A stretch of 62,454 nucleotides of DNA, from assembly GCA_041627895.1 (NCBI GenBank), contig JBFKQC010000013.1, forward strand, positions 1 through 62,454. The letters run 5' to 3'. The notes below the pieces were generated by a model. That model had not been told where the DNA came from. It worked only from the letters and a program-made list of their open reading frames with translations, and did not search any database. Source of the stretch: JBFKQC01 sp041627895. Lineage in GTDB: Bacteria > Pseudomonadota > Alphaproteobacteria > Rhodobacterales > Rhodobacteraceae. The position numbers were made by a program, and so were the translations under genes. Positions 15,697-25,027 of this stretch are shown here, piece by piece (position 1 is the stretch's first letter; each line of letters begins with the position of its first letter).

Positions 15697-16035
15697 ATGG
15701 CCCTGCCCGTGATCACCGAGGACATGACCGACGCCGAAATGGACCAGATGGTCGATAACGCGACGCGCGCCTCGAACTTCCTGAAGGCGATCAGCCACGA
15801 AGGCCGGCTGATGATCCTCTGCCACCTGGTGACCGGCGAGAAATCGGTGACCGAGCTGGAAGAACTGCTGAGCGCGCGCCAGGCGGCGGTGTCGCAACAG
15901 CTTGCCCGGCTGCGCCTCGAAGGGCTGGTGACGCCCCGGCGCGACGGCAAGACGATCTATTACTCGTTGACCGACGACCGCCCGCGGAGGATGCTTGAAT
16001 GCATCTACGAGCTGTTCTGCACGGACGGCGCGTAG
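15697..16035 (+). CDS. soxR: SoxR, ArsR-family repressor of the sox genes
   Basis: The product is 112 residues with a winged helix-turn-helix. Recognition features are ISHEGRLMILCHLVTGEKSVTELEELL, then RQAAVSQQLARLRLEGLVTPRRDGKTIYYSL. Cysteines at 42, 102 and 108 could form the thiol switch that responds to sulfur compounds, as described for SoxR of Pseudaminobacter. It is expected to bind the ATTCA-N6-TGAAT palindromes of this locus. It is co-oriented with soxS and soxT. Confidence 0.93.
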   Translation: MALPVITEDMTDAEMDQMVDNATRASNFLKAISHEGRLMILCHLVTGEKSVTELEELLSARQAAVSQQLARLRLEGLVTPRRDGKTIYYSLTDDRPRRMLECIYELFCTDGA

Positions 16036-16098
16036 CACGGCCACCAGGCCCGCCCGACGGGCCGCGCATGGGCCGGCCCGGCCTGGGGAGGACATGAC

Positions 16099-17148
16099 AT
16101 GCTCGACAGCCTGAGCGAGGGCGCGCTGGTTGCGCTGATCGGCCTTGCCGGGGGCATCCTTCTGGGGCTTGCGGCGCGGCTCGGGCGATTCTGCACGCTC
16201 GGCGCCATCGAGGACCTGCTCTATCAGCAAAGCGACATCCGGATGCGGATGTGGGGCGTCGCCATCGGCACCGCGATCCTGGGCAGTTTCGCGCTGATCG
16301 GTGCGGGCGTGCTGCCCGCGGCCGAGACGCTCTATCTCGGGCAGGGCTGGTATCCGCTGGCCTCGATCGCCGGCGGGCTGATGTTCGGCTACGGCATGGC
16401 GCTGGCGGGCAGTTGCGGTTTCGGCGCGCTGGCGCGGCTCGGGGGCGGCGACCTGCGCAGCTTCGTGATCGTCGTGGTGATGGGGCTGGCGGCCTATGTC
16501 ACGCTGTCGGGGCCGCTGGCGCATCTGCGGGTCTGGCTGTTCCCGCCGGTGGCCGCCGCGGACCCCGCCGGGCTTGCCCACCTGATCGGCGGCGCGGCGG
16601 GGGTGTCGCCGGTCGCGGCGGGCCTTGTTTGCGGCGGCGCGCTCATGGCGGTCGCGCTGGCCTCGCGCGCGCTTATCGAGCGGCCCGCCGCCATCGCCTG
16701 GTCCGTCGCCGTCGGGCTTGCGGTGGTCTCTGGCTGGGCCGGCACCGCCTGGGTCGCCGAGGCCAGCCTTGGCGCGGTGCCGCTGTCGTCGCACACGTTC
16801 GCCGCGCCGATCGGCGAGACGATGCTTTATGCGATGACCTCGTCGGGCGGCGGGCTCAGCTTCGGGATCGGCTCGGTCGCCGGGGTCTGGACCGGCGCCT
16901 TCATCGGCTCGCTGATCAAGGGGCATTTCCGCTGGGAGGCCTGCGAGGACCCGCGCGAGTTGCGCCGCCAGATTTTCGGCGCCGCGCTGATGGGCGTGGG
17001 CGCGGTGGTGGCCGTGGGCTGCACCATCGGCCAGGGCATCTCGGCGTTTTCGCTGCTGGCCTATTCCGCGCCGGTCACGTTCGCCGCGATCGTCGCCGGC
17101 GCCGCGTTCGGGCTGCGCCAGCTGATCGAGGGGTTTGCCGCCGCCTGA
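16099..17148 (+). CDS. soxT: SoxT, YeeE/YedE-family thiosulfate transporter
   Basis: This integral membrane protein has 349 residues and about nine to ten helices. YeeE/YedE hallmarks are ARLGRFCTLGAIEDLLYQ near the N-terminus, AGSCGFGALARLGGGDLRS in the middle and VAVGCTIGQGIS near the end. Each carries a conserved cysteine of the thiosulfate path seen in the YeeE structure. It is the predicted importer of thiosulfate or related sulfur compounds, and possibly supplies the inducing signal for SoxR. It lies 63 bases after soxR. Confidence 0.9.
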   Translation: MLDSLSEGALVALIGLAGGILLGLAARLGRFCTLGAIEDLLYQQSDIRMRMWGVAIGTAILGSFALIGAGVLPAAETLYLGQGWYPLASIAGGLMFGYGMALAGSCGFGALARLGGGDLRSFVIVVVMGLAAYVTLSGPLAHLRVWLFPPVAAADPAGLAHLIGGAAGVSPVAAGLVCGGALMAVALASRALIERPAAIAWSVAVGLAVVSGWAGTAWVAEASLGAVPLSSHTFAAPIGETMLYAMTSSGGGLSFGIGSVAGVWTGAFIGSLIKGHFRWEACEDPRELRRQIFGAALMGVGAVVAVGCTIGQGISAFSLLAYSAPVTFAAIVAGAAFGLRQLIEGFAAA

Positions 17149-17240
17149 CACGACGGCCGCCCCGATGCTCGGCCCTGGCGCCCCGGGGGCATGCGCCCGC
17201 CATGGGGCGGCCGGATGCGAGGCCGGTCCGCGGGGCGGAT

Positions 17241-17256
17241 GTTTCGCATGCGAAAC
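17241..17256. promoter_or_regulatory. Perfect 16-bp palindrome
   Basis: GTTTCGCATGCGAAAC is fully self-complementary with no spacer. It is followed 5 bases later by a second palindrome. No T tract follows, so it is more operator-like than terminator-like. Confidence 0.55.
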
Positions 17257-17261
17257 AATTG

Positions 17262-17271
17262 ACCGTACGGT
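17262..17271. promoter_or_regulatory. Perfect 10-bp palindrome ACCGTACGGT
   Basis: ACCGTACGGT, within TTGACCGTACGGTAAGAT, resembles TetR-family operators. It lies just downstream of the 16-bp palindrome in a region with no gene start nearby. Confidence 0.5.
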
Positions 17272-17601
17272 AAGATAAACCCACATTTACAATCGGTTAA
17301 CGGATTGTTCCGTGGCGCGGGGCACCGTACCCGATCCCCCCGGCGCAATTCCGGTGAGGGTTCATGGAATATTCACCGAATCACCCGGATGATATGGGGC
17401 GGATGGTCGGGGGAAATTACTGAAATTTCGCGAACACACCGCGCGCGTGAGAGTCTGCGGAAACGGTCGCGGCCAACCGGATCCGCCTTGCCGGCGGCCC
17501 CGGTCACATTCCGCGATCTTCGCGTCACGGACTGCGCCCTGTCCTGTCTGCCGCGCGCAGTTTCGCGGCGCTTCTCCGGACCGGCTTCGCCGGAAATTGC
17601 G

Positions 17602-20025
17602 TTACGAGCGCATCCGCGACCCGTTCGCGTCGAACAGCGGCTGACGTTGCAGCTTCGCGGCCAGCCGGTCGCCCAGAAGCTCGATCTTCCACCCGCCATC
17701 CGCCTCGGCCAGTTCCTTCGGCACATAGCCCATCGCCACCGAGACCCCCGAGGCATGGGCAAAGCCGCCCGACGTCACCCAGCCGACCACGCGCCCGTCG
17801 TACCAGATCGGTTCGTCGCCGATCACGTCGGCATCCTTCGCCTCGACGGTGAACGTCCGAAGCCGCAGCCTGCCGCCGTCCGCCTTGTGCGCCTCTGCCG
17901 CCGCCTTGCCGATAAAATCGGCCTCCTTCGAAAGCGCCACGAAGCGGCCGAGCCCGGCCTCCCAGGGGGTGTAGATCGGCCTGTATTCCCGCGCCCAGCC
18001 GCCGAAATTCTTCTCGAGCCGCAGCGCGTTCAGCGCGCGCAGGCCGAAATCGCGGATGCCGTGCGGCTTGCCGGCCTCCAGGAGCCGCTCGTAGACATGG
18101 CGCTGGTATTCCGGTTTCAGCCAGATTTCATAGCCCAGATCGCCGGTGAAGCTGACCCGCCCGACGAGCGCCGGCGCCATGCCGAGCGTCATGCGCCCGA
18201 TATCCATGAATCGGAAGGCATCCGCGGATACATCCGAGCCGGTCACGGCCTGCAACACCGCGCGCGCCTTCGGCCCGGCGATGGACAGCCCGGTGAGTCC
18301 GGCGCCATGCGGCGTGACCGCCACCGACCCGTCCGCCGGCAGATGCCGGCCGAACCAGCGCATGTGATAATCCTCGGCGATGCCCGACCCGGCGAGAAAG
18401 AACTCCTCTGCCCCCAGCCGCGCCAGGGTGAAATCGCCGATCAGCCGGCCGTCCTGCTTGAGCATCGGCGCCATGACCATGCGGCCCTCGGCCGGTATCC
18501 GGCAGGCCAGCATCCGGTCCAGCCACGCCTCGGCCCCGGCGCCCGTGACGGCGTATTTCGCGAAGCCGGAAATCTCGATGATGCCCACGCTGTCGCGCAC
18601 CGCGCGGGCCTCGGCGCCGACATGGTCGAAATCCGTGGACCGACGCCAGGAAAACCTGTCACCGACACCCGGCGGCGCGAACCATAGCGGCACCTCCAGC
18701 CCGTGCGCGGCGCCGAACTGCGCGCCCGCATCCTTCAGCCGGTCGTAGATCGGGGTCGTCTTCAGGGGCCGCGCGGCGGGCAGTTCCTCGTTCGGAAACC
18801 GGATCGAGAACCGGCGCGAGTAATTCTCGCGCACCTTCGCGTTGGTATAGGCCGGCGTCGCGAAATCGCCGAAGCGCGCGACGTCCATCGCCCAGATGTC
18901 GGCGCCGGGATCGCCCTCGATCATCCAGTTCGCCAGCGCCAGCCCGACGCCTCCGCCCTGGCTGAAACCCGCCATCACGCCGCAGGCGCACCAGAAGCCG
19001 GGCAGGTTTTTCACAGGCCCCACCAGGGGGTTGCCGTCCGGCGCGAAGGTGAACGGGCCGTTGATGATCTGCTTGATGCCGGCGTTCTGGAAGGCCGGGA
19101 AATGCCGGAAGCCGACCTCGAGCGACGGCGCGATCCGGTCGATGTCGGGCGCCAGCAGCTCGTGGCCGAACTCCCAGGGCGTCTCGCGCTCGGACCAGGG
19201 CACGCAGGCCTTCTCGTAGGTGCCCATCAGCATGCCGCCGCGTTCCTGGCGCAGGTACAGCTCGCCGTCGAAATCGACCGCGTGGATGATCTCTTGCCCC
19301 GTCTTTGCGTTCCACTCGGCGACCTCGGCCATGTCCTCGGTGATCAGATACATGTGCTCCATCGCCAGAACCGGCAGTTCCAGCCCCACCATCCGCCCGA
19401 CCTCGCGCGCCCAAAGCCCGCCGGCGTTGACCACGTGTTCGGCAATGACGTCGCCCTTCTGGGTCCTCACGCGCCAGCCCTCGGGGTGACGTTCCAGCGC
19501 CTCGACCCGGCAATGGGTCTGTACGCTGGCGCCAAGCTTGCGCGCGGCCCGGGCATAGGCGTGGGTCACGCCCGAGGGGTCCAGGTGCCCGTCGACGCGG
19601 GTCTTGACCCCGCCGACGAACTCTGCCGGGTCCAAGAGCGGCATCAGCGCGCCGGCTTCCTCGGCGCTGATGATTTCGGCGTCGATGCCCAGATAGCGGC
19701 CCTTGGCAACCAGCCCCTTCAGCCAGTCCATCCGCGCCTCGGTCGCGGCCAGCATCACGCCGCCGGTCAGGTGCACGCCCGTGGCCTGGCCGCTGAGTTC
19801 CTCGATTTCCTTATAAAGATCAATGGTATATTGCTGCAACTTCGCGACGTTCGGATCGCCGTTGATGGTGTGCATGCCGCCTGCCGCGTGCCAGGTCGAC
19901 CCGCTGGTCAATTCCGAACGTTCCAAGAGCAGCGCGTCGGTCCAGCCATGTTTCGCCAGGTGATAGAGCACCGAGCAGCCCACGACCCCGCCGCCGATCA
20001 CCACGACTTTAGCCTGCGTTTTCAT
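17602..20025 (-). CDS. FAD-dependent dimethylglycine/sarcosine dehydrogenase-like protein with GcvT domain (paralogue 1)
   Basis: The product is 807 residues. The N-terminal half is a DAO-type FAD domain with VVVIGGGVVGCSVLYHL at residues 7-23 and SGSTWHAAGG at 41-50. The histidine in the latter is the usual covalent flavin site of DMGDH-type enzymes. The C-terminal half is a GcvT aminomethyltransferase-like, folate-binding domain (GIIEISGFAKYAVTGAGAEAWLDRML, then LGYEIWLKPEYQRHVYERLL). Such enzymes oxidatively remove N-methyl groups and pass the C1 unit to tetrahydrofolate. Three bases separate it from its paralogue upstream. The true substrate is unknown. Confidence 0.88.
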   Translation of the reverse strand: MKTQAKVVVIGGGVVGCSVLYHLAKHGWTDALLLERSELTSGSTWHAAGGMHTINGDPNVAKLQQYTIDLYKEIEELSGQATGVHLTGGVMLAATEARMDWLKGLVAKGRYLGIDAEIISAEEAGALMPLLDPAEFVGGVKTRVDGHLDPSGVTHAYARAARKLGASVQTHCRVEALERHPEGWRVRTQKGDVIAEHVVNAGGLWAREVGRMVGLELPVLAMEHMYLITEDMAEVAEWNAKTGQEIIHAVDFDGELYLRQERGGMLMGTYEKACVPWSERETPWEFGHELLAPDIDRIAPSLEVGFRHFPAFQNAGIKQIINGPFTFAPDGNPLVGPVKNLPGFWCACGVMAGFSQGGGVGLALANWMIEGDPGADIWAMDVARFGDFATPAYTNAKVRENYSRRFSIRFPNEELPAARPLKTTPIYDRLKDAGAQFGAAHGLEVPLWFAPPGVGDRFSWRRSTDFDHVGAEARAVRDSVGIIEISGFAKYAVTGAGAEAWLDRMLACRIPAEGRMVMAPMLKQDGRLIGDFTLARLGAEEFFLAGSGIAEDYHMRWFGRHLPADGSVAVTPHGAGLTGLSIAGPKARAVLQAVTGSDVSADAFRFMDIGRMTLGMAPALVGRVSFTGDLGYEIWLKPEYQRHVYERLLEAGKPHGIRDFGLRALNALRLEKNFGGWAREYRPIYTPWEAGLGRFVALSKEADFIGKAAAEAHKADGGRLRLRTFTVEAKDADVIGDEPIWYDGRVVGWVTSGGFAHASGVSVAMGYVPKELAEADGGWKIELLGDRLAAKLQRQPLFDANGSRMRS

Positions 20026-20028
20026 GCA

Positions 20029-22437
20029 CTAGCCTCGCATTCTTGATCCGTCCGCATCGAACAGCGGCGCGCCATGGACCACCGCCCTGCGACGCTGCCC
20101 AAGAATCTCGATGTGGAATTCGGCGCCATCCGCGATGCATTCGGTCGGCAGGAATCCGATGGCGACCGATTGCCGGGCGTGATGCGCATAGCCGCCGGAC
20201 GTGCAGAAGCCGACGACCTCGGCGCCCTCGAAGATCGGCTCGTAGGCCACGACGTCGGCGTCCTCGGCGTCGACGAGGAAGGTGACGAGCCGGCGGGCGG
20301 GCGGCGTCCCTCGCGCGTCCAATGCGTGAGCTCTGCCGATGAAGTCGTTCTTTTTCCACGAGATAAACCGGTCGAGCCCGGTTTCGGCCGGGGTGTAGTC
20401 GGGGCGGTATTCGCGCATCCACGAGCCAAAGGATTTCTCCAGCCGCAGCGACATCATCGCCCGCATCCCGAAGGGCGCCATGCCGTGGGGCACGCCGGCC
20501 TCGGCGAGCGCGCGGTACAGCGCGACCTGGTGGTCGCGGTGGCAGTAGATCTCGTAGCCGAGATCGCCGGTATAGCTGATCCGCGCGACGGTGACGGGGA
20601 CATGCCCGATGCTCATCCGGCGCACCGACAGGAACGGCAGCGCGCCATTCGAGACATCCGCCCCGGTCGCCGCCGCCAGCACGGCGCGCGCCCCCGGCCC
20701 GGCGATCTGAAAACCGAGAAGGGTTTTCGAAATATTCTCGATACTTACGCCGGGTTCCTGATGCGACAGGAACCAGCGCATGTGATAGGCCTGCGCGCTG
20801 TAGCTGGCGGTCAGCTGCACGGCCTCGGGTCCGAGCCGCATCATGGTGAAATCGCCGATGATCCGGCCCCGGGGCGACAGCATCGGCGTCAGCGCGATGC
20901 GGCCCGCGTCGGGCACCCGGTTCGCCATGATCCGGTTCAGCCAGTCGACCGCACCCGGACCGCTGACCAGGTACTTGCCGAAGTTGTGGATTTCGTTGAT
21001 CCCGACCCGGGTGCGCACCGCTTCGCATTCGCGCGCCACGGCGTGATGCGCGTTCGAGCGCCGGAACGACGGCACCTCCCAGCGGTCCTCGCCCGGGGGT
21101 GCGAAATAGTTGACATGCTCCATGCCATAACCCGCGCCCCAGACCGCGCGCTGCGCGTCCCACAGCCCATAGGCCGGCGTCGTGTCCAGCGGCCGGCCGA
21201 CGGGCAGTTCCTCGTTCGGATAGCCGATGGAAAACCGCCGCTGGTAGTTTTCCACCACCTTGGCCCGCGTCCAGTCCGGTCCTGTCCAGTCGCCGAACCG
21301 CGCGACGTCCATGGCAAAGACGTCCTGCTCGGTCTCGCCCTCGACCATCCACTCGGCCAGCGCCTTGCCGACGCCGCCGCCCTGGCTGAAACCCGCCATC
21401 ACCGCGCAGGCCGCCCAAAGCCCGGGCTTGCCGGGGATCGGCCCGACCAGCGGGTTGCCGTCGGGGGCAAAGGTGAAGGGGCCGTTGATCACCTGCTTGA
21501 TCGCGGCGCGGCCGAGGCATGGATAGCGCCGGAATGCGGCCTCCAGCGGCTCGGCGACGCGGTCGAGGTCGTCATTCAGCAACTCGTGCCCGAAATCCCA
21601 GCGGGTGCCGCCCACCGCCCAGGGCACCGCGTTTTGCTCGTAGATGCCGATCACCAGGCCGCGGCCCTCCTGCCGCAGATAGGTCTCGCCGCCGGGGTCC
21701 ATCACGTGCGGCAACTCGCCCGGATGGTTCACCACTTCGGGGATCTCGTCGGTGACGATGTATTGATGCTCCATCGGGTGCAGCGGCAGGTAGACGCCGG
21801 CCATCGCGCCGACCTCGCGCGCCCAAAGCCCGGCCGCGTTCACCACATGCTCTGCCCGGACGGTGCCCTGTTCGGTCACGACATCCCAGCCGTCTGCCTG
21901 AGGTTTTAGCTGCAACACCCTGTTCCGAAGCACGATTTCCGCCCCGGCCATGCGCGCGGCCTTGGCATAGGCGTGGGTCGTGCCGGAAGGGTCCAGATGG
22001 CCGTCGAGCGGGTCGTAAAGCCCGCCCAGCACGCCGGTGACATCGGTGATCGGCGAAAGCTTCGCGATCTCTTCCGGCCCGATGAGCTCGGTCTCCAGCC
22101 CCATATAGCGGTGTTTCGCGCGCTCGGCGGTCAGGAAATCCAGCCGGTCGCGGTCGGTGGCGATCGTCACCCCGCCCACGTGATGCAGCCCGCAGCTTTG
22201 CCCGGTGATCTCTTCCAGTTCGCGGTAAAGCCGGATCGTATAGCCCTGCAGCGCGGCCATGTTGGTGTCGGCGTTCAGCGTGTGAAACCCGCCGGCGGCG
22301 TGCCAGGTGGATCCGCTGGTCAGTTCCGACCGCTCGATCAGCATGACGTCGGTCCAGCCCGCCCTGGTCAGATGATACAGAACCGAGCACCCGACGACGC
22401 CGCCGCCGATCACCACCACGCGCGCTTGTTGTCTCAC
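20029..22437 (-). CDS. FAD-dependent dimethylglycine/sarcosine dehydrogenase-like protein with GcvT domain (paralogue 2)
   Basis: The product is 802 residues and a close relative of the gene next to it. The layout is the same: GGGVVGCSVLYHL at 11-23, SGSTWHAAGGFHT with the flavin-linking histidine at 46, and a C-terminal GcvT domain ending in the same kind of tail (DGSRMRG). The GTG start at 22437 overlaps the stop of the small upstream gene (GTGA) and aligns the N-terminus with the paralogue, so the longer open frame upstream is rejected. Two enzymes could remove two successive methyl groups, or act on two related substrates. Confidence 0.88.
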   Translation of the reverse strand: MRQQARVVVIGGGVVGCSVLYHLTRAGWTDVMLIERSELTSGSTWHAAGGFHTLNADTNMAALQGYTIRLYRELEEITGQSCGLHHVGGVTIATDRDRLDFLTAERAKHRYMGLETELIGPEEIAKLSPITDVTGVLGGLYDPLDGHLDPSGTTHAYAKAARMAGAEIVLRNRVLQLKPQADGWDVVTEQGTVRAEHVVNAAGLWAREVGAMAGVYLPLHPMEHQYIVTDEIPEVVNHPGELPHVMDPGGETYLRQEGRGLVIGIYEQNAVPWAVGGTRWDFGHELLNDDLDRVAEPLEAAFRRYPCLGRAAIKQVINGPFTFAPDGNPLVGPIPGKPGLWAACAVMAGFSQGGGVGKALAEWMVEGETEQDVFAMDVARFGDWTGPDWTRAKVVENYQRRFSIGYPNEELPVGRPLDTTPAYGLWDAQRAVWGAGYGMEHVNYFAPPGEDRWEVPSFRRSNAHHAVARECEAVRTRVGINEIHNFGKYLVSGPGAVDWLNRIMANRVPDAGRIALTPMLSPRGRIIGDFTMMRLGPEAVQLTASYSAQAYHMRWFLSHQEPGVSIENISKTLLGFQIAGPGARAVLAAATGADVSNGALPFLSVRRMSIGHVPVTVARISYTGDLGYEIYCHRDHQVALYRALAEAGVPHGMAPFGMRAMMSLRLEKSFGSWMREYRPDYTPAETGLDRFISWKKNDFIGRAHALDARGTPPARRLVTFLVDAEDADVVAYEPIFEGAEVVGFCTSGGYAHHARQSVAIGFLPTECIADGAEFHIEILGQRRRAVVHGAPLFDADGSRMRG

Positions 22438-22682
22438 GTTCCCTCCCCGTCGACCCGGCCCCATCCGGCAAGCCGCCCGCGCAATTCCCCGGCCCGCGGA
22501 TCGCGCGCCTCGAGCGCAAAGACCCAGGCATGGGTCGCAAAGAACGCCGCGCGGTCGGTCTCGCCCGCCGCGTGCGCCATGTCCGACGCCTGCGCGTATA
22601 GCCCGATCAACGCATCCCTGTCTCCGCGCGCATGCGCCGCCAGAAGCGCCCTGTCCACCGCCGCCCAGCCGGCATCGTTCAT
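22434..22682 (-). CDS. Small helical protein of unknown function, coupled to neighbours
   Basis: The product is 82 residues with no recognised family. The sequence is almost all helical and alanine-rich, with a repeat-like pattern LIGLYAQASDMAHAAGETDRAAFFATHAWVFALEAGD-type that recalls a TPR hairpin. It overlaps the Rieske gene stop by 4 bases at its start and the demethylase start by 4 bases at its end. Such tight coupling on both sides argues that it is a real, stoichiometrically expressed component, perhaps an assembly or docking factor. That role is inference. Confidence 0.7.
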   Translation of the reverse strand: MNDAGWAAVDRALLAAHARGDRDALIGLYAQASDMAHAAGETDRAAFFATHAWVFALEARDPRAGELRGRLAGWGRVDGEGT

Positions 22683-23902
22683 TCCGCAGCCGCCGCGCCC
22701 GCCTGCAGCATGCGCCCGGCCACCCATTTGTGGAACTCGTGCGTCGGCGCATCCATCACCGGCGAAAACCGCCCGCCGTCGAATCCGACCGCCCCGCGGG
22801 CGGCCTGCATCCCCTCGACCACGCCGATATCTTCGACGAACACGATTTCCCACTGATCGGCATTCTTCTTTCTCAACGGCTCCGACACGCCGGGTTCCGC
22901 GTAAAACAGGTGGACATGCTCCAGCGTGCAGGCCGGGCCCTTCGGCTCCAGCAGGATCGCGAAGACATGATCGCGCTGCACGCCAAGCAGAACGTTGGGC
23001 CGGACGGTCAGGTATTCGCCCGCCGTGTCCCATTTCGGCGAAAGGTTCGGGAAATCGGGAAACTTCGATCCGTCGTCGCCCTCGATCTGGCGATAGACGT
23101 AAGTTCCCTGACCGGCGAACTTGCCGTCCTCCATGATGTGATAGTGGTCTTCCAGCCGGGAATAGCTGTTCAGGCCGGGATGCACCCAGGGCAGGTGATA
23201 GCTTTCACAGTAGTTCTCGACCGCCAGTTTCCAGTTAGTGCGGCATTCCAGCAGCAGCTTGCCGTATTCACCGCCGTGATAAAGTGGCACGTCGAAATCG
23301 GACCAGCGCTCGATCAGGTCGGCATGCATTTCCTCGAAGGCCGGCGCATCGCCCGAGAGGTTGACGAAGACCACGCCCATCCAGATATGGCTGCGCACCT
23401 CGATCAGGCCCAGGTTTTCCCGCCTGACGTCGGGGTGCGAATTCTGGCCGGGGCCGCCCACATGCGGGGTCGCCACCAGTTTGCCTTCGTGGCTGTAGCA
23501 CCAGGAATGATAGGGGCAGCGGATCGCGCCCTCGATCCTGCGAGGCTCTGCCACCAGGATCATGCCGCGGTGGCGGCAGATGTTCTGAAAGACCCGCACC
23601 TTGCCATCCCGCCCCCGCATCGCGAATAGCGGCACGCCCAGAAAGTCGAAGGGGCGCGCATCGCCCGCCGCCGGCAGCTCTGCCTCGACGCACAGCCCCG
23701 CCCAGGTCGAGAACCACAGCGGATCGCGCTCTGCCGCAAAGACCTCGGCCGAGGTGTAATGCGCGTTCGACAGGCCCGTCGCCGTCTCGATGGGCTGCAG
23801 GACCGTGCTCAAATCGTTTTGGAACATCTCAGACCTCACGAGCTTGCCGGCCGGACTCTGTGGCGCGGCGGGCTGGCCCATCGCGTCTTGATGCGACATC
23901 AA
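22679..23902 (-). CDS. Rieske-type non-haem iron oxygenase alpha subunit (betaine demethylase-like)
   Basis: The product is 407 residues. The Rieske centre is formed by Cys109-x-His111 and Cys129-x2-His132 (CRH and CPYH). The catalytic iron site is in NYCESYHLPWVHP, with His236 and His241. The size and motif spacing match glycine betaine monooxygenase (GbcA) and stachydrine demethylase groups, which remove N-methyl groups from quaternary amines as formaldehyde. No dedicated ferredoxin reductase gene is seen nearby. Alternative starts exist at 23899 and at 23827 (MFQNDLSTV), the latter with a GAGG upstream. Confidence 0.88.
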   Translation of the reverse strand: MMSHQDAMGQPAAPQSPAGKLVRSEMFQNDLSTVLQPIETATGLSNAHYTSAEVFAAERDPLWFSTWAGLCVEAELPAAGDARPFDFLGVPLFAMRGRDGKVRVFQNICRHRGMILVAEPRRIEGAIRCPYHSWCYSHEGKLVATPHVGGPGQNSHPDVRRENLGLIEVRSHIWMGVVFVNLSGDAPAFEEMHADLIERWSDFDVPLYHGGEYGKLLLECRTNWKLAVENYCESYHLPWVHPGLNSYSRLEDHYHIMEDGKFAGQGTYVYRQIEGDDGSKFPDFPNLSPKWDTAGEYLTVRPNVLLGVQRDHVFAILLEPKGPACTLEHVHLFYAEPGVSEPLRKKNADQWEIVFVEDIGVVEGMQAARGAVGFDGGRFSPVMDAPTHEFHKWVAGRMLQAGAAAAE

Positions 23903-23926
23903 CGTGTCGTTCCCGGCATCCGGCGG

Positions 23927-25027
23927 CTAAAGCCGCACGGCCTCGCCGGTTTCGGCCGAACGCTGCGCGGCCAGCCCCATTTCGACCGCGCGCGCGCCGT
24001 CGGCGAGCGTGACCTCGGGCGCGGCGCGGCCGCGCACCACGTCGAGAAAGCGCAGGTGCTGATAGTAGGTCGCGCCGTTGTGGTCGCCGGCGGCCAGCAG
24101 CGCCGGTTCGACCGGAATGTCCAGCGCGCGGCGGGTCTTGGTGTGGCGCGGGCTGATCACGACCTGCGGCACCGGCGGCGGCTCGTTCCCGGGCCAGAAC
24201 CGGCCCGGACCGGGCACCATGGCCTCGATCTTGCCCGCGGGTCCGACGGCGGAAATCTCTTCCTGATAGCGTGCGCCTTCGGCGAACATGCAAAGCTCCA
24301 GCATCGCGCGCGCGCCGCGGGCGAAGTCGACGATCACATAGCCGTGGTCCCAGATGTCCGGCGTCTCGCCGTCATAGCGCTCGTCGAGGTGGTTCACCGC
24401 CTGCCCGGCGCTCGCCATCACGCGCACCGGATCGTCGGCGAGGATCAGCCGCATCAGGTCGAAGAAGTGACAGCATTTCTCGACCAGCGTTCCGCCGGTG
24501 TGCCGGTTGAACCGGTTCCAGTCGCCGACCTTGCGCAGAAACGGAAACCGGTGCTCGCGGATCGTCAGCATCCGGATGCCGCCGGTCGCCGCCCCGGCCT
24601 CGGCGACAAGGCGCGCGATCGGCGGCATGTAGCGGTATTCCATCGCCACCCAGACCGGCGCGGGATAGCTCGCCGCCAGCGCGCCGATCCGGGCGGCGTC
24701 GGCCGGGTCGGTATAGAGCGGCTTCTCGATCAGCAGCGGCAGCGCGCGGGTCTCCGCGATCTGCGCAAATTGCGCCGCGTGCAGGTGGTTGGGGCTGGCG
24801 ATCAGCAGGCAGTCGAGGCCGGGCAGCGCCAGCAGCGCCCCGAGGCTGTCGGCCATCGCGGCCCCGGGCGCCAGCGCCTGGCTGACCCGGCGCATTTCGG
24901 CGTCGGGTTCGTGGATCGCGGCGATCTCGGCCTGTTCGATAAGTGCAATGTTGCGAATGTGCTCCTGCCCCATCATGCCGGACCCGATCAATCCGTACTT
25001 GCACTTTTCCAACTTTTTCTTCCTCAC
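23927..25027 (-). CDS. Gfo/Idh/MocA family NAD(P)-dependent oxidoreductase
   Basis: The product is 366 residues. The N-terminal Rossmann motif is YGLIGSGMMGQEHIRNI at residues 11-27, and the family EKP motif is in LPLLIEKPLYTD. The C-terminal beta-sheet domain contains GGTLVEKCCHFFDLMRLIL with the usual catalytic histidine. It may oxidise a hydroxyl group on the island's substrate or product. The start GTG at 25027 overlaps the stop of the GntR gene (GTGA), so it is translated from the regulator's message. Confidence 0.87.
   Translation of the reverse strand: MRKKKLEKCKYGLIGSGMMGQEHIRNIALIEQAEIAAIHEPDAEMRRVSQALAPGAAMADSLGALLALPGLDCLLIASPNHLHAAQFAQIAETRALPLLIEKPLYTDPADAARIGALAASYPAPVWVAMEYRYMPPIARLVAEAGAATGGIRMLTIREHRFPFLRKVGDWNRFNRHTGGTLVEKCCHFFDLMRLILADDPVRVMASAGQAVNHLDERYDGETPDIWDHGYVIVDFARGARAMLELCMFAEGARYQEEISAVGPAGKIEAMVPGPGRFWPGNEPPPVPQVVISPRHTKTRRALDIPVEPALLAAGDHNGATYYQHLRFLDVVRGRAAPEVTLADGARAVEMGLAAQRSAETGEAVRL

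Larger units (their letters stand above)
17149..17601. other. Gene-free interval between soxT and the demethylase island
   Basis: No convincing coding sequence is seen in these 453 bases; open frames here lack codon bias and recognisable motifs. The interval holds two adjacent perfect palindromes (17241-17271) followed by an AT-richer stretch around 17272-17300 that could be a promoter. Both flanking genes end here, so the palindromes have no obvious target gene. Confidence 0.6.
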
